From the NCBI RefSeq assembly GCF_000143415.4, contig NW_003314266.1, positions 3,032,604 through 3,096,603 of the forward strand: 64,000 bases of DNA, in the 5' to 3' direction. The notes under the pieces were generated by a model. It saw nothing but the letters and a program-made list of their open reading frames with translations. It was not told the origin of the DNA and did no database searches. Shown here one piece after another: positions 10,342 to 21,411 of this stretch. The position numbers were made by a program, and so were the translations under genes. The DNA comes from Selaginella moellendorffii. Lineage: Eukaryota > Streptophyta > Lycopodiopsida > Selaginellales > Selaginellaceae. Within the stretch, counting starts at the first letter, position 1. Each line of letters begins with the position of its first letter.

Positions 10342-11748
10342 TCAAACTTTGATGTGTAGAAGTTCTTCAACCGGGCATCTGCAAATCGGGCATAAATTTG
10401 TTTGGTGTCTCAACACATTGGCACAATCGCTACACATACACTGAGAAAAAAAAAAAAAAAAACGAATCAAAGTTAGAACCAAAGTAGAACAAACCAATCG
10501 AAGAACTTACCATATGCCTGCACGGCAAGACAGTCGTGTCCTTGGGCTCGGACAAGCAAATCACGCATTCTTTCCCAGAAGAATCGCTGCTGTTGTTGCT
10601 CGCTTCACTGCCACCAATCCCGAAAATCTCCTGGAGCTCGTAGCGAACGCCATCCACCCAGATGATCTGCTTAACAACTCGAACTTGGAGCTCACCCTCG
10701 TCCCCGTCTCTTTCAATCTTTCGTATCACGGCATACGTCTGTTGACAGTGGATCCACTTCTTGAGTGCTCCACCCACGGGCTCGGGGGATTCGGCAGCGT
10801 CGGGTGGTGGATTCTTTGGAGTCGTCTCGATCCGGATGATGAGAGGGTAGACGTTGTCCGTGCCGAGCTGCGAGAGATCTTGCTCGTCGATGAGAGAAAA
10901 GTCGAGGCCAGATTCCTGCTTAAACTTCTGGCCCAGTCCACTCTTGAAGTGGTGCCTGGTAGGCGCTGGAAACATCTTACTGAGAGATACCACGCTACCA
11001 TTGGAAGTTTCCTTTGACAGGAAGAACACAGTGATACTGTAACAAAAAAAAAAAAACGTTAGAAAAACGGAGGAGTTGTCTTGCGAAACTCTAGAAAACG
11101 AATACAGGCCACCGACCAAGAAATCTAATCTAATCAGTAGAGCCAAGATAAGAACTCGCATGAATCCATGAGCCCAGGCAACCAAACCATGAATCCAGGC
11201 AAGATAAGAACTCCCAGGCAAGTTCTAGCTATGCAAGAAGGGAAAAAATTGATGTTTGCATACCTTCCAGAAGTGGTGGCATCGAACGAGAATGCTACGA
11301 CATGATTGCCAGGCATGGCCTCGTCTCTCTCGAGCCGCAGCGTTCCTTTGTTGAGATTTACCTCGTTCCTGACCGTGTTGGCGGTCTGGTACTCTGGAAC
11401 GGGCACTGGAGCTGGAGCTGGAGCTGACGAGCTTGGAACAATGGCAGTAGATCCATTCCAAGGCAGGGGAGTCCGCGGCGCTGGCAGGAAGAGCTGGGGA
11501 GGAGGAGCGGGAAGCCTTGGCGGAGGAGGCGGTGGCGCTGGAGGCCCGTAATATCCTTGCTGCTGCTGGAAGAAATAGCTCCCGGGGCGAGGAGGACGAT
11601 AGTAGTATGGTGAGACCATATGGGGGCAAGGAGCGACCTCGGTGTGATAGCCGGGCGGAGGAGGAGGGAGCGGGGGATAGATCGGACCTGGCGGATGCTG
11701 CTGGTGGTGGTGGTGGCGTCGTCTTCTTCTGCTGCTACTGTTGCCCAT
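10342..11748 (-). CDS. RING E3 ubiquitin ligase, LOG2/LUL (MGRN1-like) family, N-myristoylated
   Basis: Exons (minus): 11748-11264, 11036-10511, 10440-10342; 369 residues. It begins [10 protein letters not shown], a classic N-myristoylation start, followed by His/Gln and a long Pro-rich region of about 100 residues. The central domain ([11 protein letters not shown] through [20 protein letters not shown] and [13 protein letters not shown]) is the conserved DAR2-like region of LOG2/LUL and MGRN1 proteins. The C-terminal RING spans the last intron: [20 protein letters not shown] joins [20 protein letters not shown], a C3HC4 arrangement, and it ends VEELLHIKV. In Arabidopsis LOG2 acts at the plasma membrane in amino-acid export and ABA signalling. 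Which paralogue this is cannot be decided here. Confidence 0.93.
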
Positions 11749-12364
11749 GAATTTGGATCCCTGGCTCCGGATTGAAAGCGCGTTCTTCCTAAGAACCCTA
11801 GCCAATAAGAAATCAAAACTGAGCATATGCAAAACGAATATACTTAAGCATACTCACCAGAATATGCTTTAGAAGGGCCTCGTGTTGAGTAGTTCACCAG
11901 GTTGTGCTAGAAGATGGGCTCTTCCATTGCTTCATACATGGCATTCAAAACTAGTGTGCCTCTGTCTAGAAGTAAACTTAGTAGCATCACTAACTACACA
12001 GTTGACCAAAGTATAACATAAATATTTTTGTATGGGGTTTCCAATTCTTGTCCATTTGAGGGTGTTATTTCTTTTTCTCCAGTGTGTCCAGCCACAACAT
12101 CAAGCATGACACCATCTTCTAGGATTTAGTATGGTTTGAGTTTTCATTTTCTAAAGTCTAAAGAAAATATTCCAAGAATTGTTTTTGCATATAAAGCCAT
12201 GCAAAATATTCTTTCATTTATATATTAGATACATGGTCACACAGTGCCCACTATGAACGTGAGATCAAGAGATTTAAAAGTGTCATTTTGAAGAAGATTA
12301 TAATTATAATACTTCCTACTCTTGATCAATGCCCCTATTGGAACATAGTCATCACCATGACTTA
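11749..12364. other. Upstream of the RING gene, grading into AT-rich repeat DNA
   Basis: An AACCCTAG telo-box-like motif lies at about 11792, just upstream of the RING gene start. Beyond about 11850 the sequence turns AT-rich with no credible ORF. The last part may contain the start of the left LTR of the copia-like element described next, but I could not place its edge. Confidence 0.35.
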
Positions 12365-15284
12365 TAAAGGGAGTACATAAGGATTATATCCCTTTGATTA
12401 ATACATATGTGTGTCAGCTGTATATTCTTGGTATTAAAAAAGTAAAATTAGAAAGAATATTTTTTTAAGCCAGTGTTGTAAGTGGTGAGGAGGTTGCCAA
12501 GGGGCTATTAGAACAAGGGATACTAATTTGTAAATAATGGGAAAATCTAGTGGATTTGAGGGATTAAAACTTCTTTTATCCCATAAAAATGATTTTAAAT
12601 ATTTTTTAATTGTTGTTGAAAGGAAGAAAAGTTTTAAGTTAGCCATTGGAAAGGAGTGGCCACTATTAAAATGGAAATAAAGCAAAGTTTAAGAAGTGGT
12701 CCTTAAAGCAAACAATAAGATATGAAAAGTGTAGAGGATTTCAAAGATGTTGACAACACCACAAGAATAATCTTGATTAAATGAGTCAAATATGAATATT
12801 TTAAAAGTAAAAAATGCCACCACTTCAGCTGAGGCATAACAAGTGTTTCATTAAATTTATTGTGACTAGTTATTAGCATTAAAAATAAACACATTTTGAC
12901 AAATGATAAATTATAAAAAGTAATGAAGAAAGCTTCAAAGTATATTAAGAAAATGACCACTCTTAGAGGACAAATTACATAGTATAAAGTCTAACTTTGC
13001 AAATATTATAAGGGCATTTTTTATTTTAGAGCTTTAATCAAGACAACAACATTTAGGATTACAAATCCAGCACTATATAAATTTCATTGACATTTATGAG
13101 GGTAATTTGGAGAATTCACAAAAGAGAACTCTTTAGAAAAGTTTGTAGCAATGATTGCAGCTCAATTATTAGAAAAAGGGTCTTTCAAGCCATCAAAGGT
13201 GGTACACTCAATTAAGCAGGTAAGAAAAAAGGCCATGTGTGTTTTGTGCCTAAATTTAGTATTGGTTTAAAAATGCGTTAGAAGGGCAACTTTTGGATTT
13301 AATGTATTATATGATAGCAAATAAGGCTTTCTTACAAAAAATAATATATAGAAATTTTTCAGTAGATGTAAGCATGGCTAATGGTGAGTCTTTACATATT
13401 ATTGTTTATGAATTTGTCTATAGAGGTGTTTTGTTTATACCTAGCTTAATTTAAAATTTGCTATTAGTTTCTCAACTTATAAGTCAAAGTGTTTATTCTT
13501 GTTTTCACTGCAATAGTGTTGATTTCAAGTTCCTAAGATTTACAATTGCTAAAAAGGACTTTACTATCTCTCTTCACAACTTTAAGTATTAGTAAATATA
13601 ACAAATATCACTGATGCTTCTATTTTTCATCTATGGCATGCTTGCTTTACACATGCTAGATGGTATTAAGTTAAGGAAGTCAATTCTTTAATATATAAAG
13701 TTCCCTCCCTCAATAGAGTGACAATGGACAATTATGAAGCATGTATATGGGGTAAAATGAAGAAGAAATCCCTCTCCTAAAATGCCAAGACTCAAGGTAC
13801 TTTAATTCTAGATTGAGCTTCACTAAGTAAATCTTGAATGAAAATTTTTATCATTTTCTAATTACTAATGATTTTTATTGTTTCTTAAAAATGATTTTCA
13901 TAAACTAAAAGATCAATAAGTTTCATAATTAGATTAATTATGTGGAGCACAAGTTTGCTTGCACCTTACATACTTTTTGAGTGGACAGAGTACGAAAATT
14001 AATCTCTAGAGAATTCCAACTCATCTTGCACTAAGATGGTTTTCATACATTTGGTTCTTGCAATTACTATTTAGTTGTAGAGTAGAAAAGAATGATTTTT
14101 TAAATGGAGAATTTGAGCAATTAATATACATTTAATAACCTCATACTTTTGAAGTGGAAGGCAAAGAGACTTATATGTTTAATTTAAAATAATCCATCTA
14201 TAGTTTTAAACAATCCTTGTAAATTTAGTATACTACTTTAAATAGATTTTTTCCAATGTTGGGTTTGTGCACATTGGAACATTTATATTTGTCACAAAAA
14301 CATTTTGGTTAGAGTATACATTGATGATTTAATTATGATAGAAAAAACACTCTCTCTATATTAGTTTAAGGAATAACTTGTGAAATGGTTGAAAATGAAA
14401 GATCTTGGTAAGTTTTGCTTAGATTCTTGTAACAAAAAGGCATGAACACTTTCAATCCAGTATATTAAAAAGTTTTTAAGTGAATATTAGCAATTTTTCA
14501 CTCAATCATATACTCATATTCCATCATTGCAAGTTCATAAAATCTCTCAAGATGATGAATCTTGTACTGAAGTGGAGAAAAGGTAGATGCAAATTCTTTC
14601 ATATCAAAATATTATAGGAGTGATGATATCTTTAGTAACAGTAAGTTGTTTAGATATTACAACAGAACAAATATCCACTCTCAACTTGGAGTTTCAATGC
14701 ACAAAGATTGAAGATATTAGTATGGATTCTCAAAAATGATATAAGATGGTGAATGTGGATTTAGTAAGGGACTTTAACAATCAAAGATCAATAATAAAGT
14801 ACAATTTCAAATTTTTTAACATTATTGTTTTTTGGTGTAGTTAAAAATAAAGAAAAGTTGCACTTTCCATCTATTAAATTGAGTATAGTATTGTGACTAA
14901 AATAGTTAAGGAATCATTGTGAATGTGAAGATTTTACTTAGACAAAAATTTTGATATTCATAGAACACATGGAATGCAATCCTCAACCCTATTCATCAAC
15001 ATACACTTCAAAATATTTTGCTATTTTATATGTGAAAGGATTTAAATGAGAGAAATTCAGTTGCTCACATATCCACAACCAACTTGATAGTAAATTTATT
15101 GACAAAGACATCCTTGCTAGTGGCTCAATTTGAATGTTTATAAATCAAACTTAGGTTTAAGGGTTGAGGTTAAGTTAAGTTATAGCATATTCACTAGTGT
15201 AATTTATGAAGGTAAGAAGTATGTAAGTATTGTATCCCTTTGATTAATAAATATATATGTTTGCCTATATATTTTGTCTCAACA
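12365..15284 (+). mobile_element. Decayed Ty1/copia LTR retrotransposon
   Basis: Read with frameshifts and stops on the plus strand, this stretch shows copia landmarks in the right order. These are a protease-like segment (SMANGESLHIIVYEFVYRG, then NLLLVSQL) at about 13370-13480, and integrase-like remnants at about 13640-14000. A reverse transcriptase block VYIDDLIMI lies near 14310, followed by WLKMKDLGK near 14395. Near 15130 an AQFECL-IKLRF block resembles the usual copia C-terminus. Left (12365-12430) and right (15165-15284) ends share CCCTTTGATTAATA and neighbouring sequence, consistent with short LTRs. TTGGTATTA directly after the left end resembles the start of the common initiator-tRNA primer site. 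Many stops make it inactive. The left boundary is uncertain. Confidence 0.75.
15165..15284 (+). repeat. Probable right LTR of the copia-like element
   Basis: It starts TGAGGTTAAG just after the pol remnant and ends GTCTCAACA, giving a TG...CA unit of about 120 bp. Its second half resembles 12365-12430. Divergence is high, so the insertion looks old. Confidence 0.5.
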
Positions 15285-17081
15285 ACCCCTACTTCATACA
15301 ATGTTGTGAAGGGTGATGGTGTCTTAGTTGATAACAGTCATATGAAGAGTTGGAGTAGCAATAATGGTAGTGGCATGAAATTTTGCTATAGTCATTTGGC
15401 ATAATTGCCACTCTTAATCACTCTATGGGTGATTGATCAAAATGTAAGTTGTGATAAGGTGTTATGGCAATAGTGTGGTGGTGTCATAAAAGTTTGAATT
15501 TAGTAGTGTCATATGGTTGGTTGGAGCTGTGAGTAGAGAGTCGTTAGTGGTCATTATGAAAGGTTGCAATGGGGATGTGGCTATGAATTGAAATTATGGA
15601 GTTGTTGGTTGAAAGCTATGGCATCATATGTTTCTCTAAATTGTAGTTAAGTTTGAAAACATGTTGTATCATTTGCTTAGCATGGGGCACAAAACTAAGT
15701 TTGACATGAAATGGTCAAGATGCTTTACAAAACTAACCAATTATTTATGACCATTAAGTTATGGTAAATGTAAGCTAGGTTGTTTTTCCACTCATAATTA
15801 TTTTATTCTACAGGGTTTAGGATGATTAGTTAGGCATTACCATATTGTGTATAGGCTTGGGGGGTGAGTGTGTTGTGTTGTCTATAAACTATATTTCTTA
15901 GCTGGAGGATCACTCATGGGGGGGTTTGCTATATTGTTAACAAGCCAATAGTTGTAAAGTAGAGTTGGGAGCTAATATAATGCATGTATAAATGGCTAGT
16001 TTAGGAATATAAGTTTAGCTAGTATTTTTTATTTTTATTATTAAAATTTAACACCATTTCACACAGTTTTAAATTCTTATAGTTCACTGTAACATTAGTT
16101 AAGTCTGAACTATATATTCTAAATAAATATTATTTCAAAATAAATAATTTTTAATTTTAAGTTATATTGTATTAAATAATCCTTGTAAAATTCACAGCTA
16201 TTAAGAGTATTTACCATTAAATAAATGCCGTATGACTATTAAGGAAATAGCCACTAAATAAAGCTTCATGAGTTAGCAAAATATATGATTAAATTTATAT
16301 TTAGTTTTAAAGTTCATTCATGCTAATTATTAAAAATTGAATAAATTATTTTTGAAGTATTTTTAGCTTGAACAAGAACCTTCATTCTCTTTACTTAACA
16401 TAATAATATACCTTATTGACAATTATTCATGCTTGATTATGCTATTGATTTTAAGGTTATTCATTCAAAAGCCACACACACTATTGACATGAACTATTTT
16501 ATATTTTAATTGTTTTTACAAATTTTACATTTCATAATAGTGTTTTTATACTAACATTATTATGTTTTTTAATTCTTACTCATGCAATGTGGCATTACCC
16601 AATTTAATTTGTCTTCAAAGAAACATAAAGAATTTTAAATAAAAATGTTCTCAAGATATTTTCTAATATTGCAATTTGCATAACTATAATTTTCAAGCAT
16701 ATTATATTTGTGTTCACTTATAGTTATTTCCCAATTTGCAATTCAAAGCAACACTTGTTAGTTAGAGGCTTGGAACAATATATCTACTAAGGCTTGTTAC
16801 CCTTAGTAGTGCCTGTAGATTTGGCAAGTGAGTGGTAGTAGAGTGTTCCTGCTATTGATCAAAGTACCAATTTGCTAGAGCTGTTGAAGCTCAATCTGCG
16901 TTGCTGCTTGCCCTGATGGATGAGAACCAGTACGGTTCACGCAGCACTCATGGACGTTTATAAGACGTGGTTTATGCTAAAGTATTTTCCGTCCATTAAA
17001 TAGGTTCTACAGCATATTCTGGTAGTCCTTAGTACTTATTCAACTTTCTTCCTAAACGGGCTCTAGTGATCATCGTTGGAT
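15285..17081. other. AT-rich intergenic DNA
   Basis: I see no ORF or RNA gene that I can support in this stretch of about 1.8 kb. It is AT-rich with scattered homopolymer runs and is probably decayed repeat DNA. The final 200 bp, less AT-rich, is likely the 3' UTR and downstream flank of RAMP4. Confidence 0.4.
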
Positions 17082-17430
17082 CTATGGGCCGCCACCGGAC
17101 GCTGTCCGAATGATCTGTAGCAACGCTGCGCAGAGCATACAAATCGGAGTCAGGATCTACACTCTAGAACCGCAAAATCGATCGATCGACAAGCACTCGA
17201 TGGATTACCTGAGCCGATGACCACGAAAATGAAGAACCCTAGAACAATTGGGCCAACTGGGTACGCGTTGCCCTTTTTGATGCTCGATTCGGGCACCGCG
17301 CCCCGCTTGAAGATGTTCTTCTGGAATTTCTGGATCTTCTTGTCGGCCAGTCGCTTGGATGTCGTCTGCAAAGCCCAGGAATCCAAGATTTAGTCGAAGA
17401 AAAGAGAGAGAAAGAGGAAGAGCTCACCAT
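17082..17430 (-). CDS. RAMP4: RAMP4/SERP1, Sec61-associated ER membrane protein
   Basis: Exons (minus): 17430-17428 (the ATG alone), 17365-17209, 17125-17082; 67 residues in total. The protein starts TTSKRLADKKIQKFQKNIFK after the Met, continues RGAVPESSIKKG and YPVGPIVLGFFIFVVIGSAL (single C-terminal membrane segment), and ends LLQIIRTASGGGP. This is the full length and pattern of plant RAMP4-like proteins, tail-anchored ER proteins that bind the Sec61 translocon and stabilise nascent membrane proteins under stress. The initiator codon is separated from the rest by a 62-nt intron with good GT-AG sites. Gene finders relying on long ORFs would miss it. It is divergent from the PPR gene starting at 17642. 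Confidence 0.93.
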
Positions 17431-17641
17431 TCTCTTGCCAAATTGGCTCCGCGACTTCCCCCAAACACCCAAAACCTAAATCTGTGAAGGAGAAAAATGT
17501 CAAAGAAAAAGGACTCCCACGCGGACTCTGACCTGGCACAAGACGCGGCAATGACTCGGCAGGATTGCTGACGCGGACATGACCTGGCCCACGACGCGGC
17601 GATGACTCGGCAGGGATGCTGACGTGGTCTTCTTCTTCTCC
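17431..17641. promoter_or_regulatory. Shared divergent promoter of RAMP4 and a PPR gene, with a 47-bp tandem repeat
   Basis: About 210 bp separate the two start codons. Within it, 17530-17576 and 17581-17627 are near-identical 47-bp copies (period 51). Both carry GACCTGGC, ATGACTCGGCAGG and GCTGACG(C/T)GG. The last is an ACGT-class or near-ACGT element. Bidirectional use is inferred from the gene arrangement. Confidence 0.6.
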
Positions 17642-19279
17642 ATGGTCGTAGCGCGCGCCCCAAATCTCGGTGGAATCGAGAGCCCGGACGAGAAGTTTGC
17701 CCCGGCACACTATGCCAAGCTTATCAAATCGTGCGCTATCTCCAGGGATCTGCTCGAGGCACGGCGGATCCACTCGCTGGTGATCCACAGCGCGCATCGC
17801 AACAATCGCTTCCTGAAAAACCTCCTAATTGAAATGTATGGCAAGTGCCACAGCATCGAGGACGCCCGGATTGTCCTGGATCAAATTCACGAGCCCAATT
17901 GCTACACCTGGAACATCGCTCTCGCGGCATTTGCCGAGAACGGGCATCTGGAGAAAGCGCGGAAGATCTTCGAGGGGATTCCACAACCCAACAGCGTGGC
18001 TTGGAACTCTATCATCACCGCTTACGCCAAACATGAGAATCTCCAGGAAGCGAGAAGGATTTTTGAGAAGATGCCAGATCCCAACGTGGTGACGTGGACG
18101 GCAATGATAACAGCATATGCTCAGCAGCGGCATCTTGGCGAGGCGAGAGATCTCTTTGACCGGATGCCGGTCAAGGACGTGGTGGCGTGGACCAGCATGT
18201 TGACCGCATATGCCGAAAACGGGGATCTTGAGCAATCAACGAATCTGTTCGAAACGATGCCCCATAAAGATATCGTTGCCTGGAATGCGATGCTCGCGGC
18301 GTATTATCGGCTAGGTAATTTGGATCAAACAAAAGAACTTTTTGATACCATGCCTCGAAAAGATTCTGCGTCCTGGAATCTTATGATACTAGCATATGCC
18401 GAAGTTGGGAATATTGCCGAAGCACAAAAACTTCTTGAACTAAGTCCTTGTCGTGATGTCACGGCTTTTACTATCCTAATCACTGCTTTTTCCCAGCACA
18501 AGAAAGTAGAGGAAGCTTTTAAATTGTTTAGGGAAATGCCTCGTCGCGACATTGTGGCATGGAACGCTATGCTAGCGGGGTATGCCCATAACGGGCATCT
18601 TGAGGAGGCGAAACTTATGTTTGACCACATGCCTCAAAGAGATTCGATCTCTTGGACCACCTTGGTAGCAGCATATGCCTGGAATGGGCATCTTGGAGAC
18701 GCTAGAGCTATGTTTGAAAAGATGCCAAACCAAGACTACGTGACAGTGCCAACTTTGATAGTTGCGTATGCACAGCACGGGCATATTATACAAGCAAAGA
18801 ATTTGTTCTCAAGAACTTCTCAAGGAGAGGTAATGTCGTGGAATGCAATGCTCACATCCTACATTTTAGGTGGCGAGCTGCAAAGTGGTCTAGATCTTCT
18901 TTTTGATATGGCTGTGGAGGGCCTCGGTCCCGACGAGATCACGTTTCTTTGCATTCTCTCGGGCTGTGGTCACTTGGGACTCTTGGAAGAATGTAGAAAG
19001 CACTTCAAGAGGATGAGATGCGAGTATAACTTAGCTCCAGGGATCGAGCACTTTGTGTGTCTCGTTGATATTCTCGGTCGATGCGGTCAGCTCGCAAAGG
19101 CCGAGGAGCTCATCAAGACGATGCCTTTCGTTCCAAATCGTGTTTCGTGGTCCACTTTTCTGAACGCTTGCAAGATCCAGAAAAGCTCGAATCATTCCGC
19201 AGTGGAAGTCGTCAAGACGAGCCCCGATAAAAAAGACGCTGCCCCGTTTGTGATGCTCTCAAATCTCGTCACTCCTTGA
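17642..19279 (+). CDS. PPR protein with about 14 tandem motifs, no DYW domain
   Basis: The ORF opens at 17624. The second Met (17642, MVVARAPNLGG) gives 545 residues and a cleaner start. After a short N-terminus come HYAKLIKSCAISRDLLEARR and LKNLLIEMYGKCHSIEDARI, then a long array of 31-residue motifs of the form DVVAWTSMLTAYAENGDLEQ. It ends with GLGPDEITFLCILSGCGHLG, FVCLVDILGRCGQLAKAEEL and MPFVPNRVSWSTFL. It stops after LSNLVTP with no E+ or DYW extension. Likely role is organelle RNA binding for editing, splicing or stability. It converges with the next gene: only 59 bp separate the two stop codons. Confidence 0.9.
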   Translation: MVVARAPNLGGIESPDEKFAPAHYAKLIKSCAISRDLLEARRIHSLVIHSAHRNNRFLKNLLIEMYGKCHSIEDARIVLDQIHEPNCYTWNIALAAFAENGHLEKARKIFEGIPQPNSVAWNSIITAYAKHENLQEARRIFEKMPDPNVVTWTAMITAYAQQRHLGEARDLFDRMPVKDVVAWTSMLTAYAENGDLEQSTNLFETMPHKDIVAWNAMLAAYYRLGNLDQTKELFDTMPRKDSASWNLMILAYAEVGNIAEAQKLLELSPCRDVTAFTILITAFSQHKKVEEAFKLFREMPRRDIVAWNAMLAGYAHNGHLEEAKLMFDHMPQRDSISWTTLVAAYAWNGHLGDARAMFEKMPNQDYVTVPTLIVAYAQHGHIIQAKNLFSRTSQGEVMSWNAMLTSYILGGELQSGLDLLFDMAVEGLGPDEITFLCILSGCGHLGLLEECRKHFKRMRCEYNLAPGIEHFVCLVDILGRCGQLAKAEELIKTMPFVPNRVSWSTFLNACKIQKSSNHSAVEVVKTSPDKKDAAPFVMLSNLVTP

Positions 19280-19338
19280 TCCGGAAGTTCTCGCTCAAAC
19301 TTTGCTAAGTTTTTCATCACTGGACGGACGAATCGTGT

Positions 19339-21372
19339 CTAGTCCACTGCTACGATGTTGGACAGGAGAATGTACGAGGAAGTATCTTGCGAGTCGAGTG
19401 AGTGTAAGCTCTCGGCAGCTCGAGCTCCGCGAGATCTCTCTCCGTGAACTTTGGAGGCCGCGAGGAAACCCGACCAGGCAACGTTGTCGGGCGACATGGG
19501 CATGCTCTCGAGAAGCTCATTGGCTCTTTGGAGCTGGCCGGCCCTCGAGAGGCAGTCAACTATACAGGAGTAGTGTTCCTTGCCGGGGGACAAGCCATGG
19601 TCAAGCACCATCAAACTAAAACAATGATGGCTGTCTTCGATCATTCCTAGGTGGCTCAAACCGGTTAAGATCACAAGGAACGCTATGTGACCGGGTTTAA
19701 ATCCTTCGCACTCCATCACTCTCAAAAACTCGAGTGACTTTAACACTGTGGCTTTGTTTCCTCCAAACGCAAAGGCCGTGATCACGGCAGTCCAGGAGAC
19801 GATGTTTTGTAGAGGCATTTCATCAAAGAGTTTGAGCGTGGTCTCGATCTTCGCGTTCTTAGCGTAAGCAGCAAGCATTGTGTTCCAGGAGGCGGTGTCT
19901 CGCTGCGGAAGATCGTCAAAAACTCTCTTGGTTTGATCGATGTGGCCGTTTTGAGCATAAGCTCCAAGAAGTGTGTTCCAGGAGACGATGTCTTTCGCGG
20001 GGGTTAAGCTGTGGAGCTCTTGAGCTTCGCGGAGATGGCCAGCTTCTCCATAAGCTGCTGCTAGAGCGTTCCAGGAAACGGTGTCTCGCTCAGGCATCTC
20101 ATCGAAACATTTTTTAGCTTCTTCTAGCTTGGAGTTTCGAGCGAGGGCGATGGTCATCACGTTCCAGCTCGAGAGATCTCTCCGTGGACTCGACTCAAAC
20201 ATCTCTCGAGCGATCTGGAGGCGTCCATCCCTGGCGAGCACGGAGATCATCAAGTTCCAGATCACGAGATCACATTCTGGAGTTCCGTCGAAAAGCTCAG
20301 TGGCTTTCCTCAAACTTCCAACTTGAGACAATGCGGTGATCATCGTAGTGTAGGAAACTAGTGACCTTTGCGGCATAATGTCGAAAGTTCTTTGGCACTC
20401 TTCAATATGCCCGGCTTCGGCATATGCAAAAAGCTGGATATTCCAAGACATGAGATTTCTTTCTGGAATTTCCAGGAATATCATTTTCGTTTCAAATGCA
20501 TGTCCAGCTTGGGCATAGGCCGACATTATAATATTCCAGGAAAGAATATTCCTCAAGGGCATAGTGTTAAAAAGCATTCTAGCGTCGCCAAGATACCCTT
20601 TTTCGGCATATGCTGTTATCAAGGCATTCCAAGTAGAAACATCTCGATCTTCCATTATATGGAAAAGATTATTTGCCGCGTCAAGGTTTCCATGCTGTGC
20701 ACACGCTGTTATCATGGCATTACAGGATATTACATCCTTCTCGGGCATTTGATCGAAAAGATCCTTTGCCTGGTCAAGATACCCTCTTTTGGCATATGCT
20801 GAGATCATAGCCGTGGTTGAAATTACGGTCTTTCTCGGCATTCGATCAAAAAGACGCTTTGCATCCTCAACTCTATCGTAGATAATGTAGCAATTTATAA
20901 GGATATTCCAAGAGATATCGCTGTCCTTGGGAGATTCCTTGAAGATTTCCACCGCCTCCTGAAGATGCCCACCCTGGGCATATGCCGCGAGCATCGAGTT
21001 CCAGGCCACATCGTTCTTCGCGGGCATCGCGTCGAATATTCGCTTGGCGCCATGGAGCTCGCCGTTTAGGGCGTAGGCGTTGAGGAGGATGCTCCACGAG
21101 TAGATGTTGGGATCAACGATGCGATCGAAGACAATGCGCGCCTCCGCGACGCTGCCGAGCTTGCCATACATCTCCACCAGCAGATTGGCCAGGTATCGGC
21201 TATGGCGCTCCGGCGATCGCTGGATTTGCTCGTGGATCGCCCGCGCCTCCGCCAGATTGCGCGTGTTCCCGCACCGCCGGATGGATTGCGCTAGCATCTC
21301 GACCGGATCGAGGTAATCTCGCCGGAGAATTGGTGCATTGCGGTGCCCGGATTGAGCTGATGCTTGCAGCAT
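19339..21372 (-). CDS. Long PPR protein (677 residues), no DYW domain
   Basis: Single-exon gene. The N-terminus ([20 protein letters not shown], then [20 protein letters not shown]) leads into roughly 18 PPR motifs, nearly all of 31 residues, such as [20 protein letters not shown]. The C-terminal set is the standard pattern [60 protein letters not shown]. It ends LSNIVAVD without E+/DYW. The motif order and C-terminus closely parallel the neighbour at 17642, which suggests an old inverted duplication. Its start codon lies only 39 bp from the ALG1 start, so the two share a tiny divergent promoter. Confidence 0.9.
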   Translation of the reverse strand: MLQASAQSGHRNAPILRRDYLDPVEMLAQSIRRCGNTRNLAEARAIHEQIQRSPERHSRYLANLLVEMYGKLGSVAEARIVFDRIVDPNIYSWSILLNAYALNGELHGAKRIFDAMPAKNDVAWNSMLAAYAQGGHLQEAVEIFKESPKDSDISWNILINCYIIYDRVEDAKRLFDRMPRKTVISTTAMISAYAKRGYLDQAKDLFDQMPEKDVISCNAMITACAQHGNLDAANNLFHIMEDRDVSTWNALITAYAEKGYLGDARMLFNTMPLRNILSWNIIMSAYAQAGHAFETKMIFLEIPERNLMSWNIQLFAYAEAGHIEECQRTFDIMPQRSLVSYTTMITALSQVGSLRKATELFDGTPECDLVIWNLMISVLARDGRLQIAREMFESSPRRDLSSWNVMTIALARNSKLEEAKKCFDEMPERDTVSWNALAAAYGEAGHLREAQELHSLTPAKDIVSWNTLLGAYAQNGHIDQTKRVFDDLPQRDTASWNTMLAAYAKNAKIETTLKLFDEMPLQNIVSWTAVITAFAFGGNKATVLKSLEFLRVMECEGFKPGHIAFLVILTGLSHLGMIEDSHHCFSLMVLDHGLSPGKEHYSCIVDCLSRAGQLQRANELLESMPMSPDNVAWSGFLAASKVHGERSRGARAAESLHSLDSQDTSSYILLSNIVAVD

Positions 21373-21411
21373 TTTTCATCCCTCCCAAGAACCCTAATTA
21401 GGGCTTTAGCG
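21373..21411. promoter_or_regulatory. 39-bp divergent start-to-start spacer with palindromic telo-box
   Basis: Only 39 bp lie between the start codons of the PPR gene (minus) and ALG1 (plus). The spacer holds the perfect palindrome CCCTAATTAGGG (21392-21403), equal to two inverted telo-box cores. Either both mRNAs have almost no leader or the promoters overlap the opposite coding sequence. Confidence 0.6.

Noticed and set aside
13020-13260. Possible standalone gene in the copia relic
   Set aside because: Readable pieces are separated by stops and match the order of copia gag-pol fragments.
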